DNA of 64,000 nucleotides, from the NCBI RefSeq assembly GCF_001427525.1, contig NZ_LMGU01000001.1, positions 1,397,788-1,461,787 on the forward strand. The letters are read 5' to 3'. This DNA comes from Microbacterium sp. Root61 (lineage in GTDB: Bacteria > Actinomycetota > Actinomycetes > Actinomycetales > Microbacteriaceae). The notes beneath the pieces were generated by a model. That model worked only from the letters and a program-made list of their open reading frames with translations. It did not search any database and was not told the DNA's origin. Below, piece by piece: positions 8,724 through 21,812 of the stretch (position 1 is the stretch's first letter; the number at the start of each line of letters is the position of its first letter). The position numbers were made by a program, and so were the translations under genes.

Positions 8724-9149
8724 CTACGGCCGTTCCCAAGACTCGATCCCACCGGCGGCCAGGATGAAGCTCGGCGCCGCCCTCGCCGGATCGTCCAGTC
8801 GTGGCAGCCAGGCGGCATCCCGTGCCGTCACCTTCCTGCGCAGGTGCTCGAGCTCGTAATCCAACTGACCGGACGTGACCGGAATACCAGGGGCCGCCGC
8901 ATCCGGTGCAAGGACTCGGGTGAGGTCGAACCGGTAGCCTCGCGCCGTCGCTTCGTCGTGCAGCCGCGCGAGGTAGTGGCCGATCGCGTCGTCGGGGCGC
9001 GCACAGGCGCGGAAGCGCTCGAGCTGCGGGTGCCGGGTATAGCCGCGCGTGCCACCGGCGAGCACCTTCTGCGCCAGCAGTCCCTCGCGCCAGCAGGCGA
9101 CGAGTGCCGCACGATCGAGGATCGACGGATGCAGCGACCAGAGCCTCAT
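8724..9149 (-). CDS. Pyrimidine-dimer DNA glycosylase, endonuclease V type
   Basis: Small 141-aa protein beginning MRLWSLHPSILDRAALVACW, followed by REGLLAQKVLAG and YTRHPQLERF. These match the T4 DenV-like family (Pyr_excise), in which the N-terminal amine at residue 2 attacks the sugar of UV-induced cyclobutane dimers and cuts the strand. In phage DenV the mature N terminus is Thr; here residue 2 is Arg, as in many bacterial homologues of uncertain activity. GGGAG lies just upstream of the ATG at 9149. It is downstream of mqo on the same strand, 43 nt away. Confidence 0.75.
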   Translation of the reverse strand: MRLWSLHPSILDRAALVACWREGLLAQKVLAGGTRGYTRHPQLERFRACARPDDAIGHYLARLHDEATARGYRFDLTRVLAPDAAAPGIPVTSGQLDYELEHLRRKVTARDAAWLPRLDDPARAAPSFILAAGGIESWERP

Positions 9150-9192
9150 AGACTCCCGATGCCCTTCCCCGTCGCTGCCCAGCTGAGACGGA

Positions 9193-10665
9193 TCAGGCTG
9201 TCAGCGCCAGTGCTTGCGCCGTCTCGGCCTGCACCTCGGCCGCAGCCTCGGGGCGCGGGTTGAGGGTCTCGCCGTAGGTCGGGATGAGCTCGCGCAGGCG
9301 CGGCTCCCAGCCGTCGATCTGCTCGGGGAAGCACGTCTGCAGCAGCCCCAGCATGATCGAGACCGCCGTCGAGGCGCCCGGAGAGGCGCCGAGCAGGCCG
9401 GCGATCGTGCCGTCGGCACCCGTGACGACCTCAGTGCCGAACTGCAGCACGCCGCCCTTCTTCGGGTCCTTCTTCATGACCTGCGCGCGCTGACCAGCCT
9501 GGATCAGCTCCCAGTCCTCGTCCTTCGCGGTGGGCACGAAGTCACGGAGCGTGTCGACCTTCTTGGCGTGGTTCTTCAGCAGCTCGCTGACGAGGTACGT
9601 GATCAGCGACGGGTTGTCGATCGCGACCTTGAGCATCGGGCCGATGTTGCCGGCCCGCACCTGCGTCACGATGTCCAGCATCGAGCCGTTCTTGAGGAAC
9701 TTGGGGCTGAACGTCGCGAACGGGCCGAACATGAGCGCGGCCTCGCCGTCGACGACGCGCGTGTCCAGGTGCGGCACCGACATCGGCGGGGCACCGACGG
9801 ACGCCTGCGAGTACACCTTCGCCTGATGCTGCGCGACCAGGGCGGGGTTCGTGGTCTTCAGGAACTGCCCGCCGATCGGGAACACGCCGAAGCCGGAGAT
9901 CTCGGGGATGCCGGAGCGCTGCAGCAGCTTGAGCGCCCAGCCACCGGCACCGACGAACACGAAGCGCGCCCTCGTCGACCCGGGCGTGCGGCCCAGTGAG
10001 TTGCGCCACTTGATGAGCCAGGTGCCGTCCTTCTGACGCTTGAGCGTGCGGACCTCGCGGTTGGTGACGACGTCGACTCCGCGGGCGCGGAGGTTGTCGA
10101 ACAGTTGGTGGGTGAGCGCACCGAAGTCCACGTCGGTGCCCGCAGGCACACGGGTCGCCGCGAACGGCTCGCCCGCACGGCGCTTCTGCATCAGCAGCGG
10201 GGCCCACTGGTTGATGACCCGGGAGTCCTCGCTGTACTGGATGCCGGAGAACAGCGGCTGCGTCTTGAGCGCTTCGTAGCGCGCCTTGAGGAACGCGACA
10301 TCCTTCTCGCCCCGCACGAACGTCATGTGCGGCGTCGAGTTGATGAACGTCGAGGGTGCGTCCAGCACGCCCTGCTCCACGAGCGACGACCAGAACTGGC
10401 GGCTCTGCTGGAACTGCTCGTTGATCGAGATGGCCTTGGCCGGGTCGACGGAGCCGTCCGGGCCCTCGGGCGTGTAGTTCAGCTCGCACAGGGCGGCGTG
10501 CCCGGTGCCGGCGTTGTTCCACGCGTTGGAGCTTTCCAGTCCGACGTCGTGAAGTCGCTCGAAGACCGAGATCTTCCAGTCGGGCTGGAGCTCGGAAAGG
10601 AGGGTACCGAGAGTGGCGCTCATGATGCCACCGCCGATGAGTACGACGTCGACCGTATCTTTCAC
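9193..10665 (-). CDS. mqo: Malate:quinone oxidoreductase
   Basis: Membrane-associated FAD enzyme of the TCA cycle that oxidises L-malate to oxaloacetate and reduces menaquinone. The 490-aa protein begins with VVLIGGGIMSATLGTLL, a Rossmann FAD motif, then has SSNAWNNAGTGHAALCELNY and, near the C terminus, LLGASPGASTAVSIML, all diagnostic of Mqo. An ATG lies at 10668, but TAGAAT at 10672-10677 ends exactly 6 nt before the GTG at 10665, as in the other leaderless genes here. I therefore prefer the GTG, which removes one residue. No ribosome site is visible. Confidence 0.95.
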   Translation of the reverse strand: MKDTVDVVLIGGGIMSATLGTLLSELQPDWKISVFERLHDVGLESSNAWNNAGTGHAALCELNYTPEGPDGSVDPAKAISINEQFQQSRQFWSSLVEQGVLDAPSTFINSTPHMTFVRGEKDVAFLKARYEALKTQPLFSGIQYSEDSRVINQWAPLLMQKRRAGEPFAATRVPAGTDVDFGALTHQLFDNLRARGVDVVTNREVRTLKRQKDGTWLIKWRNSLGRTPGSTRARFVFVGAGGWALKLLQRSGIPEISGFGVFPIGGQFLKTTNPALVAQHQAKVYSQASVGAPPMSVPHLDTRVVDGEAALMFGPFATFSPKFLKNGSMLDIVTQVRAGNIGPMLKVAIDNPSLITYLVSELLKNHAKKVDTLRDFVPTAKDEDWELIQAGQRAQVMKKDPKKGGVLQFGTEVVTGADGTIAGLLGASPGASTAVSIMLGLLQTCFPEQIDGWEPRLRELIPTYGETLNPRPEAAAEVQAETAQALALTA

Positions 10666-10671
10666 CATACG

Positions 10672-10677
10672 ATTCTA
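10672..10677 (-). promoter_or_regulatory. -10 hexamer, leaderless mqo
   Basis: TAGAAT on the minus strand ends 3 nt before an ATG and 6 nt before a GTG in the same frame. The spacing favours the GTG as both transcription and translation start. Confidence 0.5.
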
Positions 10678-10767
10678 GGCTGGCCCGCGAGTGCCCCCGA
10701 CCGAGGGGCTGGTCACCCGGCGAAAGTCTGCCGATTCTTGACGCCAGGGCAAGCCCCGACCGCGGCG

Positions 10768-11493
10768 TCAGGGAGTCGGGGCGGGGGTGACATCCAGGTC
10801 GACGTCGATCTGCGGCAGGAACTGGTCGACCAGCTCGAACACGTTTCCGGCGAGGAACGAGAGCAGGGCGATGAACAGGCCGATCGTGACCGACCGCGCG
10901 ATCGCCCGCACCGGATGCCCCGTCCCGGCGCGCGCCGAGACGAGCCCCGTGACCGTCAGGGAGATGACCACGACGCTCATCGCGACGGCGAAGCGCCACT
11001 CGTCGGGCACGAACACCACCGCAGCGGTCACGGGCATGGCGCCGGAGATGAATCCGAAGAAGCCGCGCAGCGCGATCCACAGCGGACGGGTCGCAGGAGC
11101 CGCGCCCTCCAGCATCCCGTGCTCGGTCTCCAGTTGGGCCCCGAGCGGATCGGTGCGCATGAGCTGGGCCGCGACCTGATCCGCGAGTCGTTCGTCGAGG
11201 CCGCGCTCGAGATAGTGCGCCCGCAGCTGCTCGCGCTCGTCGTCCGGACTCATGGCGAGGCGCCGCTTCTCCTCGGCGATGACCTCGAGCTCGGCATCCC
11301 GATCCTGCGCCGCCTCGGCGTACGCCGCGCCGCCGAGCGAGAGCCCGCCCGTGATCATCAGCGTCACCGCCGCGAACAGCACCGTCTCGTCGTTGGCACC
11401 GGCTCCGGCGAAGCCCTGGATGATGCCGGTGGTCGAGATGATCCCGTCGTTGGCATCGAGCACCCATTTGCGGACGACGGAGGCGTCGACCAC
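10768..11493 (-). CDS. VIT1/CCC1-family iron/manganese transporter
   Basis: 241-aa membrane protein of the vacuolar iron transporter family. It opens with KWVLDANDGIISTTGIIQGF, the first membrane helix with the family's conserved Asp residues. The cytosolic metal-binding helices follow (Glu-rich EAAQDRDAELEVIAEEKRRL to about residue 120) and then three C-terminal membrane helices ending in a short acidic tail. The family exports Fe(II) or Mn(II) by proton exchange. I start it at the GTG at 11493, 14 nt after the asd stop, making it the second gene of an asd operon; the open frame extends further upstream only as a shadow of asd. Metal preference cannot be read from the sequence. Confidence 0.8.
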   Translation of the reverse strand: MVDASVVRKWVLDANDGIISTTGIIQGFAGAGANDETVLFAAVTLMITGGLSLGGAAYAEAAQDRDAELEVIAEEKRRLAMSPDDEREQLRAHYLERGLDERLADQVAAQLMRTDPLGAQLETEHGMLEGAAPATRPLWIALRGFFGFISGAMPVTAAVVFVPDEWRFAVAMSVVVISLTVTGLVSARAGTGHPVRAIARSVTIGLFIALLSFLAGNVFELVDQFLPQIDVDLDVTPAPTP

Positions 11494-11507
11494 GGGGTGC
11501 GTCCCGG

Positions 11508-14933
<3,426 letters not shown>

Positions 14934-14937
<4 letters not shown>

Positions 14938-16119
14938 GCCTCCACGCTCCAGCGCTGGGGATCGGTCACGGCGGAGATCTCGTCCTCCAGCTCGGCGTGG
15001 ATCTGCTCGACGAGCTTCTGCCGCGCACCGAGCAGCACCGGCTGCCGCCCGGTCCCGCTGGTGCGGATCGAGAGCTTGGGACGTGCCGAGGCATCCATCC
15101 GCGCGTTCACCAGCTCGGCGAGCGCTTCTCCGCCCGCTGAGCCGGTCGGGCCGCCGAGCACGATCAGCGCGGGGTCGAGCACGGCCAGCAGCGGCTCCAC
15201 GGCCAGCACGATGCGGTCGGCGAGCGCGGCCAGCGCGGCCGGATTCTCCGGCAGCCCCACGAGCACGTCCGCGAGTGGCTGCGACTCGCTCCCCCCGAGC
15301 AGCCGCAGCACGGCCGGGCCGCCGAGCAGGTCGGTGAGGTCGTTCGCGTCCGGTTCGAACTCGAGTGCGGCCCGCGGCACGGCGAGATAGCCGAGCTCGC
15401 CGGCGCCACCGTGGGCGCCGCGGAGGACGATCCCGCCGACGTCGAGGCCTACGCCGAGGCCACCGCCCATCCACAGCAGGGCGAAGCTCGAGGCGTCCTG
15501 CGCCACCCCTGCGGAACGCTCGGCCATCGCCGCGAGGTTCACGTCGTTGTCGAGGGTGACGTCCAGGTCCAGGGCCGCCTCGATCTGCTGCCGGGCGCCG
15601 GATTCGGGCCAGCCGGGCAGCGTGTCGGTGAACGACAGCTCATCGCCCTCGACGAACACGGCGGCCTGCACCCCCACGACGACCCGGCTGACGGATGCCT
15701 CGGAGATGCCGGCGGCATCACACGCGGCCAGGACGGCCGCCCGCACGTCGTTCTGCGGCGAGCGGTCCGCGGCGTCGCGCACCACCTCGACGATCGGGTG
15801 GTCCGCGTCGACGGCGTCGACGACGACGGCATGGATGCTGTGCTCGAGGATCGAGATCGCCACCCCCGTGATGCGGTCGGTGCGCACCCCGTAGGTGACG
15901 GCGTTGGGCCCGCGTCCGGCCGAGACTTCACCGACCGGCGCGATCAGGCCGACGCGCTCGAGGCGCGCCAGCATCTGCGCTGCGGTCGGTTTGGACATGC
16001 CCGACAGCTTGCCCAGCCGCGCGCGGGTCAGCGGTCCGTGCTCCAGGAGCAGGCGGAACGCCGTCCGGTCGTTGTGGGCCCGCAGCCACGTGGGGGTACC
16101 CGGGTCGATCTGACTCATC

Positions 16120-16127
<8 letters not shown>
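14934..16127 (-). CDS. ROK-family transcriptional regulator
   Basis: About 397-aa repressor: an N-terminal winged helix (GPLTRARLGKLSGMSKPTAAQM) and a C-terminal sugar-kinase-like ROK domain with ALLWMGGGLGVGLDVGG and GAHGGAGELGYL. The Cys-rich zinc signature that usually follows the last motif in kinases and many ROK repressors is missing; the sequence there reads LAVPRAALEFEPD. Two starts are plausible, ATG at 16127, overlapping the upstream ATPase stop, or ATG at 16118. It lies inside the transport/GH4 operon and probably controls it in response to the imported sugar. A direct-repeat array upstream of the binding-protein gene is a candidate target. Confidence 0.85.
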
Positions 16128-16973
<846 letters not shown>

Positions 16974-16977
<4 letters not shown>

Positions 16978-17849
16978 GCCGCACCTCCTTCGGCCTCGAC
17001 CACGTCGGGCCCACGTCGCACGAAACCGCCGCGCACGCCACGCAGACTCGGGAAGCTCGCCAGCAGCCTGCGCGTGTACTCGTGCGTCGGCCGGCGGTAG
17101 ATATCCTCGGCGGGTCCCTGTTCGATGATCTCGCCCTGCAGCATGATCGCGATGTTGTCGCTGATCTCGATCAACAGCGGCAGATCGTGCGTGATGAAGA
17201 TCACGGCGAACCCGAGTCGCTCGCGCAGCCGCATGATCTCGCGGATGATGCCGCGCTGCACGACGACATCCAGTGCCGTGGTCGGCTCATCCATGATCAT
17301 GACCTGCGGGTCCAGCGCGAGCGCCATCGCGATCATGACGCGCTGCCGCATCCCGCCGGACAGCTCGTGCGCGAAGCTGGACAGCCGTGACGGGTCGACC
17401 CCGACCAACTCGAGCAGTTCGACCGAACGCGCCTCCCGCTGCGCCCGCGTCATGCTGCGGCGATGCGTGGTGAAGACGTCATGGAGCTGCGTGCGGACGT
17501 TGAGCACCGGGTTCAGGGAGTTCATCGACCCCTGGAAGACCATCGAGACCTTGTCCCACCGATACGTGCGCAGCGACTCCTCGCGCAGCTCGACGACATC
17601 GATGTCGTGCCCGCCCGCATCGTGGAAGATCACCTCGCCGGAGGTCATCAGCGCGGGCGCTTTCAGGAGCCGGTTGATGCCGTACGCCAGCGTCGTCTTG
17701 CCGCATCCGGACTCCCCGGCGAGCCCGAGGATCTCGCCGCGGTGGAGAGTGAGGGATGCCTCGCGCACGGCCTTGACCGGAGGATCGACCTGGTACTCGA
17801 TCGAGATGCCGCGCGCTGTCAGCACCGGCTCGCCCATGGTCCCGTTCAT
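16974..17849 (-). CDS. Opp/Dpp-type ABC transporter ATPase (first)
   Basis: 291-aa ATPase of the OppD/DppD group: Walker A GESGCGKTT, Q-loop VFQGSMNSLNPV, signature LSGGMRQRVMIAMAL, Walker B VMIMDEP, H-loop ITHD, and the C-terminal RPTHEYTRRLLASFPSL extension. The ATG at 17849 overlaps the stop of the permease gene as ATGA; an alternative Met lies four codons later. It partners the second ATPase of this operon. Confidence 0.92.
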
Positions 17850-18919
17850 GCCAGTGCTCCCGCGTCCTCGGTGATGCCGATGCCGGCCTTGGCCGCCTTG
17901 CGCACGCGCCGGGCGTTCTGCGGGGCCAGGCGCAGCTTGGGATCGACGACCTCGTCGATCGCGAAGTTGATGAGCGACAGTGCCGCCCCGAGGGCCGCGA
18001 TCATCGCTCCCGGCGGCACGAACCACCACCAGGCTCCGGTACCGACGGCCTGGCCGGTCTGCGCGTCGTTGAGCATGGTGCCCCACGTGATCGATCCGGT
18101 GGCGCCGAGCCCTAGGTAGGAGAGCCCGGCCTCGCCGAGGATCGCGAAGATGATGCCGAACAGGAACTGGGCGGCCAGCAGCGGCACGAGGTTCGGCAGG
18201 ATCTCGACGAAGATGATCCGTCCGGGCTTCTCCCCCGCGACACGGGCAGCGGCCACGTATTCGCGCGATCGCAGCGACCGCGCCTGCGAGCGCAACACCA
18301 CGGCGGATCCAGCCCACCCGGTGATGCCGAGGACGATCGCGATCATCAGCCAGCTTCGCGCCATGTCGCCGAGCCCCTCGGCGCGCTGCACGTACGCGGC
18401 GATCACCATCACGAGGGGAAGACCCGGGATGACCAGGATGATGTTCGTGAACAGCGAGAGCGCTTCGTCGGCGAACCCGCCGAAGTAGCCCGCGAAGACG
18501 CCGAACATCACCGCGAGGACGAGCGCGATCACGCCCGCGATCAGGCCGATCAGGAGCGATCCGCGCGAGCCCGTCGCCAGCTGTGCGAACACGTCGTAGC
18601 CCAGCTTCGTCGTGCCCAGCCAGTGCTCGGTGCTCGGCGGCTGGAGCGAGGGATTGTGCGAGTTGTACGGGTCCTGGGCGAACATCGGGCCGAAGATCGC
18701 GAACAGCACGATGGCCGAGACGATCGCGATGCCGGTGATGAGCTTGGCGGACGGGCGCGGAAGGAGGTCGGTGAACCGGCCTCGGGTGCGTTGCGCCTGC
18801 GCCTCGCGGGACGCCTCGCGCACGGCCTCCGCCTCGGCCGGGGAGTCGAAGGAGATCTGCGTCTCCTCTACGAATTCGAGGCGCTCGAGTTCGGCGGAGC
18901 TCAGGTCGGTGTCAGCCAT
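17846..18919 (-). CDS. ABC transporter permease, DppC-like
   Basis: 357-aa inner-membrane permease with about six helices. A long charged cytosolic N-terminal stretch (about 60 residues) is followed by a first helix and an extracytoplasmic loop with PPSTEHWLGTTKLGYDVFAQ, typical of OppC/DppC. The EAA-like loop is YVAAARVAGEKPGRIIFVEI, which contacts the ATPases. The start at 18919 overlaps the upstream permease gene by 8 nt. Confidence 0.92.
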   Translation of the reverse strand: MADTDLSSAELERLEFVEETQISFDSPAEAEAVREASREAQAQRTRGRFTDLLPRPSAKLITGIAIVSAIVLFAIFGPMFAQDPYNSHNPSLQPPSTEHWLGTTKLGYDVFAQLATGSRGSLLIGLIAGVIALVLAVMFGVFAGYFGGFADEALSLFTNIILVIPGLPLVMVIAAYVQRAEGLGDMARSWLMIAIVLGITGWAGSAVVLRSQARSLRSREYVAAARVAGEKPGRIIFVEILPNLVPLLAAQFLFGIIFAILGEAGLSYLGLGATGSITWGTMLNDAQTGQAVGTGAWWWFVPPGAMIAALGAALSLINFAIDEVVDPKLRLAPQNARRVRKAAKAGIGITEDAGALA

Positions 18920-19913
18920 TGTGTCGGGCCCTCGGGTCGATGAAGCCGTAGATCAGATCCATGATGAAGTTCGCGGCGAGCACGGTGATCGTGATGACCA
19001 GGAAGACGCCCTGCATCAGCGCGTAGTCCAGCCCCTGCACCGACTGGATCATGAGCTTGCCGATGCCCGGGTAGCTGAACACCTGCTCCATCACGATCGA
19101 GCCGGCCACGACGAAGCCGAGCGCGATGCCGAAGCCGGCGAGCGACGGGATCTGCGCGATGCGGGAGGCGTACGCGGTACGGATGCGGCGGGGTCTGAGG
19201 CCCTTCGCCTCCGCCGTGACGACGTGGTCCTCGGAGAGCGTGGAGACCATCATGTTGCGCATCCCCAGCAGCCAGCCGCCCACCGAGGACAGCACGATCG
19301 TGACGGCCGGAAGGATCGCGTGGGTGATGGCGCTGCCCACGAACGCCCAGCTCCATTCCGGGCCGCCGGGGAACTCGAAGACGTCGTAGCCGCCGATGAT
19401 GGGCAGCCAGCCCAGGTTCACCGAGAAGATCGCGACGAGCACGAGTGCCAGCCAGAAGTACGGGATCGACTGGAAGATCGTCGTGATCGGCACCAGGTGG
19501 TCCAGCCACGTGCCGCGCCGCCATCCCACCCAGGCACCGACGACGATGCCCAGGACGAACGAGATCACCGTCGCGACTCCCACCAGGATGACGGTCCACG
19601 GCAGGGCCTGGGCGATCAATTCGCCGACGGATGCCGGATACCGCGTCGAGGAGATCCCGAGGTCGCCGTGCAGCAGGCGCCCCCAGTAATTCAGGTACTG
19701 CTGCCACAGCGGTGTGTCGTCCGCGCCGAGCAGCGCCTTGATCGAGTCGATCGTCTCCTGCGAGATGGGCCGGCCTCCGCTGGCCCTTCGCAGTTTTCCG
19801 ATCATGATCTGCGCCGGATCCCCCGGCAGGAGGCGCGGCAGCAGGAAGTTCAGCGAGATGGCCGCCCACAGGGTCACCACATAGAAGGTGAACCGCCTCA
19901 AATAGAACTTCAT
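18912..19913 (-). CDS. ABC transporter permease, DppB-like
   Basis: 333-aa permease that pairs with the DppC-like protein. It starts MKFYLRRFTFYVVTLW and has the family's N-terminal helix, the LPGDPAQIM loop and the EAA loop EDHVVTAEAKGLRPRRIRTA. I prefer the ATG at 19913; a GTG at 19922 is in frame with a similarly weak ribosome site. The binding-protein stop lies 42 nt upstream. Confidence 0.92.
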   Translation of the reverse strand: MKFYLRRFTFYVVTLWAAISLNFLLPRLLPGDPAQIMIGKLRRASGGRPISQETIDSIKALLGADDTPLWQQYLNYWGRLLHGDLGISSTRYPASVGELIAQALPWTVILVGVATVISFVLGIVVGAWVGWRRGTWLDHLVPITTIFQSIPYFWLALVLVAIFSVNLGWLPIIGGYDVFEFPGGPEWSWAFVGSAITHAILPAVTIVLSSVGGWLLGMRNMMVSTLSEDHVVTAEAKGLRPRRIRTAYASRIAQIPSLAGFGIALGFVVAGSIVMEQVFSYPGIGKLMIQSVQGLDYALMQGVFLVITITVLAANFIMDLIYGFIDPRARHNG

Positions 19914-19955
19914 GCCGCACACATCTTCATGCCGGGAGTCCGTCGCATGGCCGGG

Positions 19956-21623
19956 CTACTTGACGGGCTTCAGATGCGTGAGCACGATGGCGCTGGCCAC
20001 CGACGTGTACGGCAGCGGCACCGCGTACAGGTCGCTCTCGCTGGGCCATCCGGTGAAGTCCTTCGTGTTGAAGAACGACTGGGAGGCGTTCAGGACCACG
20101 GGGATGTAGGGGAGGTCGCGGGCGATCTCCGTCTGGACCGTCGCGTATGCCGCCTGCTTGGTCGCTTCGTCGTTGGTCGCACCGGCGGCCACGATCGCGG
20201 CATCCGCCACGGGGTTGGAGTAGCGGGAATAGTTCTGACCCGAGACCGGGTCCTCTCCCACCTTCGCCGTCGATACACCCTCGAAGTACTCGTGGTACGT
20301 CGAGTACGGGTCCGCGACGAGGCTCGCCGCGAGGCCGTAGAGCGCCATCTGGAAGTCACCGCTGGAGATCGGCGTCCAGTAGTCGGCGTCCGACACGGTG
20401 CGCGGGGTGATCTTGATCCCCGCCTCTCCGGCCTGCTCGGCGATCAGCTTGGCGGCGTCGTTGTAATCGGTCCATCCATCCGGCGAGAACAGGTCCAGAT
20501 CGATCGTCTCGCCGTCCTTGCCGTAGAAGCCGTCCGATCCCTTGGCGTAGCCGGCGGCCTCGAGGATCGCCCCGGCCTCTGCGGCGTTCGGGCTCTGCGG
20601 GCTCGTCTCCAGCGACGGGTCGCTCAGCCACGCCTCATCGCGCGGGAGGAGCAGGAACGCGGGGTTGCTCTCCCCGGCGAGACCGGCGAAGGCCTTCTCG
20701 CGGATGGTCGAGCGGTCCAGCGCGACGTTGATCGCCTGACGCACGGCGGGATCGGTCTGCGCACCCGTGCAGCCCTGTTCGGCCGAGGAGCACGTCACCA
20801 GGACGGTCGGGTCCTGCTGCAGGTTGAGCGTGGAGATCACGCCCTTGCCGGTGACGGCGTCCGGGTTGGCGATGAACTGGCCGACCCAGTCGAGCTTGCC
20901 GGTGGCCAGGAGATCCTGCGAGGACTGGTTGCTGTCGATGCCGATGTACTGGACCTCTTTCACGGCGGGCTCGCCGTCACGGAAGTTCGGGTTCGCCTCG
21001 ACGGTGTACGCGGCATCCGAGAACGTCTTCAGCATGTACGGACCGCTGCCGATCGGCTTCGGGTTCGTCTCCGCCATGTAGTCGGTGATCTTGCCCCACA
21101 CGTGCTCGGGCACGATCCACGTGGAGCCGAGGGTGAGCGAGAGCCCGGTGAAGTGCGGCTTGGAGTAGGTCAGGACGACGGTGGTGTCATCCGGCGCTTC
21201 TGCCGAGACCATGTCGACGCTCTTGTTCGGGCCGTAGCCCATCGTGAAGACCACGTCGGCGGCGGTCAGCGCCTCGCCGTCGTTCCACTTCAGATCGGGC
21301 TTGAGGGTCACCGTGACGACGGTGCCGTCCTCGCTGATCTCGTAGCTGTCGCCGAGCAGACCGACGGGCGGGTCGCTGGAGAGCTGGTTGAAGAAGAACA
21401 GCGGCTCGTAGATCGGTCCGAAAGTCGCGTGCACGGCCGAGTCGAGGTTGAACGGGTTGAAGTTCTCGTTGACGGGAGTGGCACTGCCGGCCCACACCCG
21501 CAGCGGGCGGTCAGCGCCGCTCGAGGAACCGCCGGACGGACTGCAGCCGGCGAGAGCGAGAGACAGAGCGGTCGCGCCGGCGGCGATGGCCACGGCGAGA
21601 GAGCGCTTCGATCGACGAATCAT
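19956..21623 (-). CDS. Lipoprotein solute-binding protein (SBP_bac_5)
   Basis: 555-aa extracytoplasmic binding protein anchored by a lipid: signal peptide MIRRSKRSLAVAIAAG with lipobox LALAGC and a Ser/Gly linker. The body is a family-5 peptide/nickel/oligosaccharide-type protein, recognisable from EPLFFFNQL, YEISEDGTVVTVTLKPDLKW and DVVFTM. It is the first gene of the sugar-uptake operon. AAGGAA sits next to the ATG at 21623, and the upstream region is AT-rich with direct repeats, unlike its surroundings. A beta-linked oligosaccharide or glucoside is the likeliest ligand from context. Confidence 0.92.
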   Translation of the reverse strand: MIRRSKRSLAVAIAAGATALSLALAGCSPSGGSSSGADRPLRVWAGSATPVNENFNPFNLDSAVHATFGPIYEPLFFFNQLSSDPPVGLLGDSYEISEDGTVVTVTLKPDLKWNDGEALTAADVVFTMGYGPNKSVDMVSAEAPDDTTVVLTYSKPHFTGLSLTLGSTWIVPEHVWGKITDYMAETNPKPIGSGPYMLKTFSDAAYTVEANPNFRDGEPAVKEVQYIGIDSNQSSQDLLATGKLDWVGQFIANPDAVTGKGVISTLNLQQDPTVLVTCSSAEQGCTGAQTDPAVRQAINVALDRSTIREKAFAGLAGESNPAFLLLPRDEAWLSDPSLETSPQSPNAAEAGAILEAAGYAKGSDGFYGKDGETIDLDLFSPDGWTDYNDAAKLIAEQAGEAGIKITPRTVSDADYWTPISSGDFQMALYGLAASLVADPYSTYHEYFEGVSTAKVGEDPVSGQNYSRYSNPVADAAIVAAGATNDEATKQAAYATVQTEIARDLPYIPVVLNASQSFFNTKDFTGWPSESDLYAVPLPYTSVASAIVLTHLKPVK

Positions 21624-21642
21624 CGTTCCTTCTTTCGTGCTT

Positions 21643-21720
21643 CCGGGGGAACGCCAAGGGAACGTGGCGCTTATTGGGAAGAACGTTATCTGAAAAGGAA
21701 CGAACTGGAAAGAACATTTT
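21643..21720 (-). promoter_or_regulatory. Direct-repeat array upstream of the sugar operon
   Basis: On the plus strand a GG(G/A)A(A)GAACG-like element recurs, ending near 21653, 21664, 21685, 21702 and, as GGAAAGAACA, at 21716. Spacings are about 11, 21, 17 and 14 bp. The stretch is the most AT-rich non-coding DNA nearby and must hold the promoter of the binding-protein gene. It may be bound by the operon's ROK regulator; that is inference. Confidence 0.4.
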
Positions 21721-21766
21721 CTATTACGATTCGGCGACGGTCGCCGCTAGACGCCGCAACACGGCG

Positions 21767-21800
21767 AAACCCCCTCCTCCGGCAGACCGGACGAGGGGGC
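21767..21800 (-). terminator. Intrinsic terminator of lysC
   Basis: CCCCCTC-c-TCCGG, loop CAGA, CCGGA-c-GAGGGGG forms a 12-bp stem with one C/C mismatch. It begins 13 nt after the lysC stop and is followed in the lysC direction by GTTT. It separates lysC from the sugar operon. Confidence 0.75.
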
Positions 21801-21812
21801 TTCGGTGGTGTG

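Noticed and set aside
10739-10770. TGACGCC ... GGCGTCA inverted repeat at the VIT gene stop, considered as a terminator
   Set aside because: The loop is long (18 nt), one arm contains the stop codon, and no T tract follows in the gene's direction.
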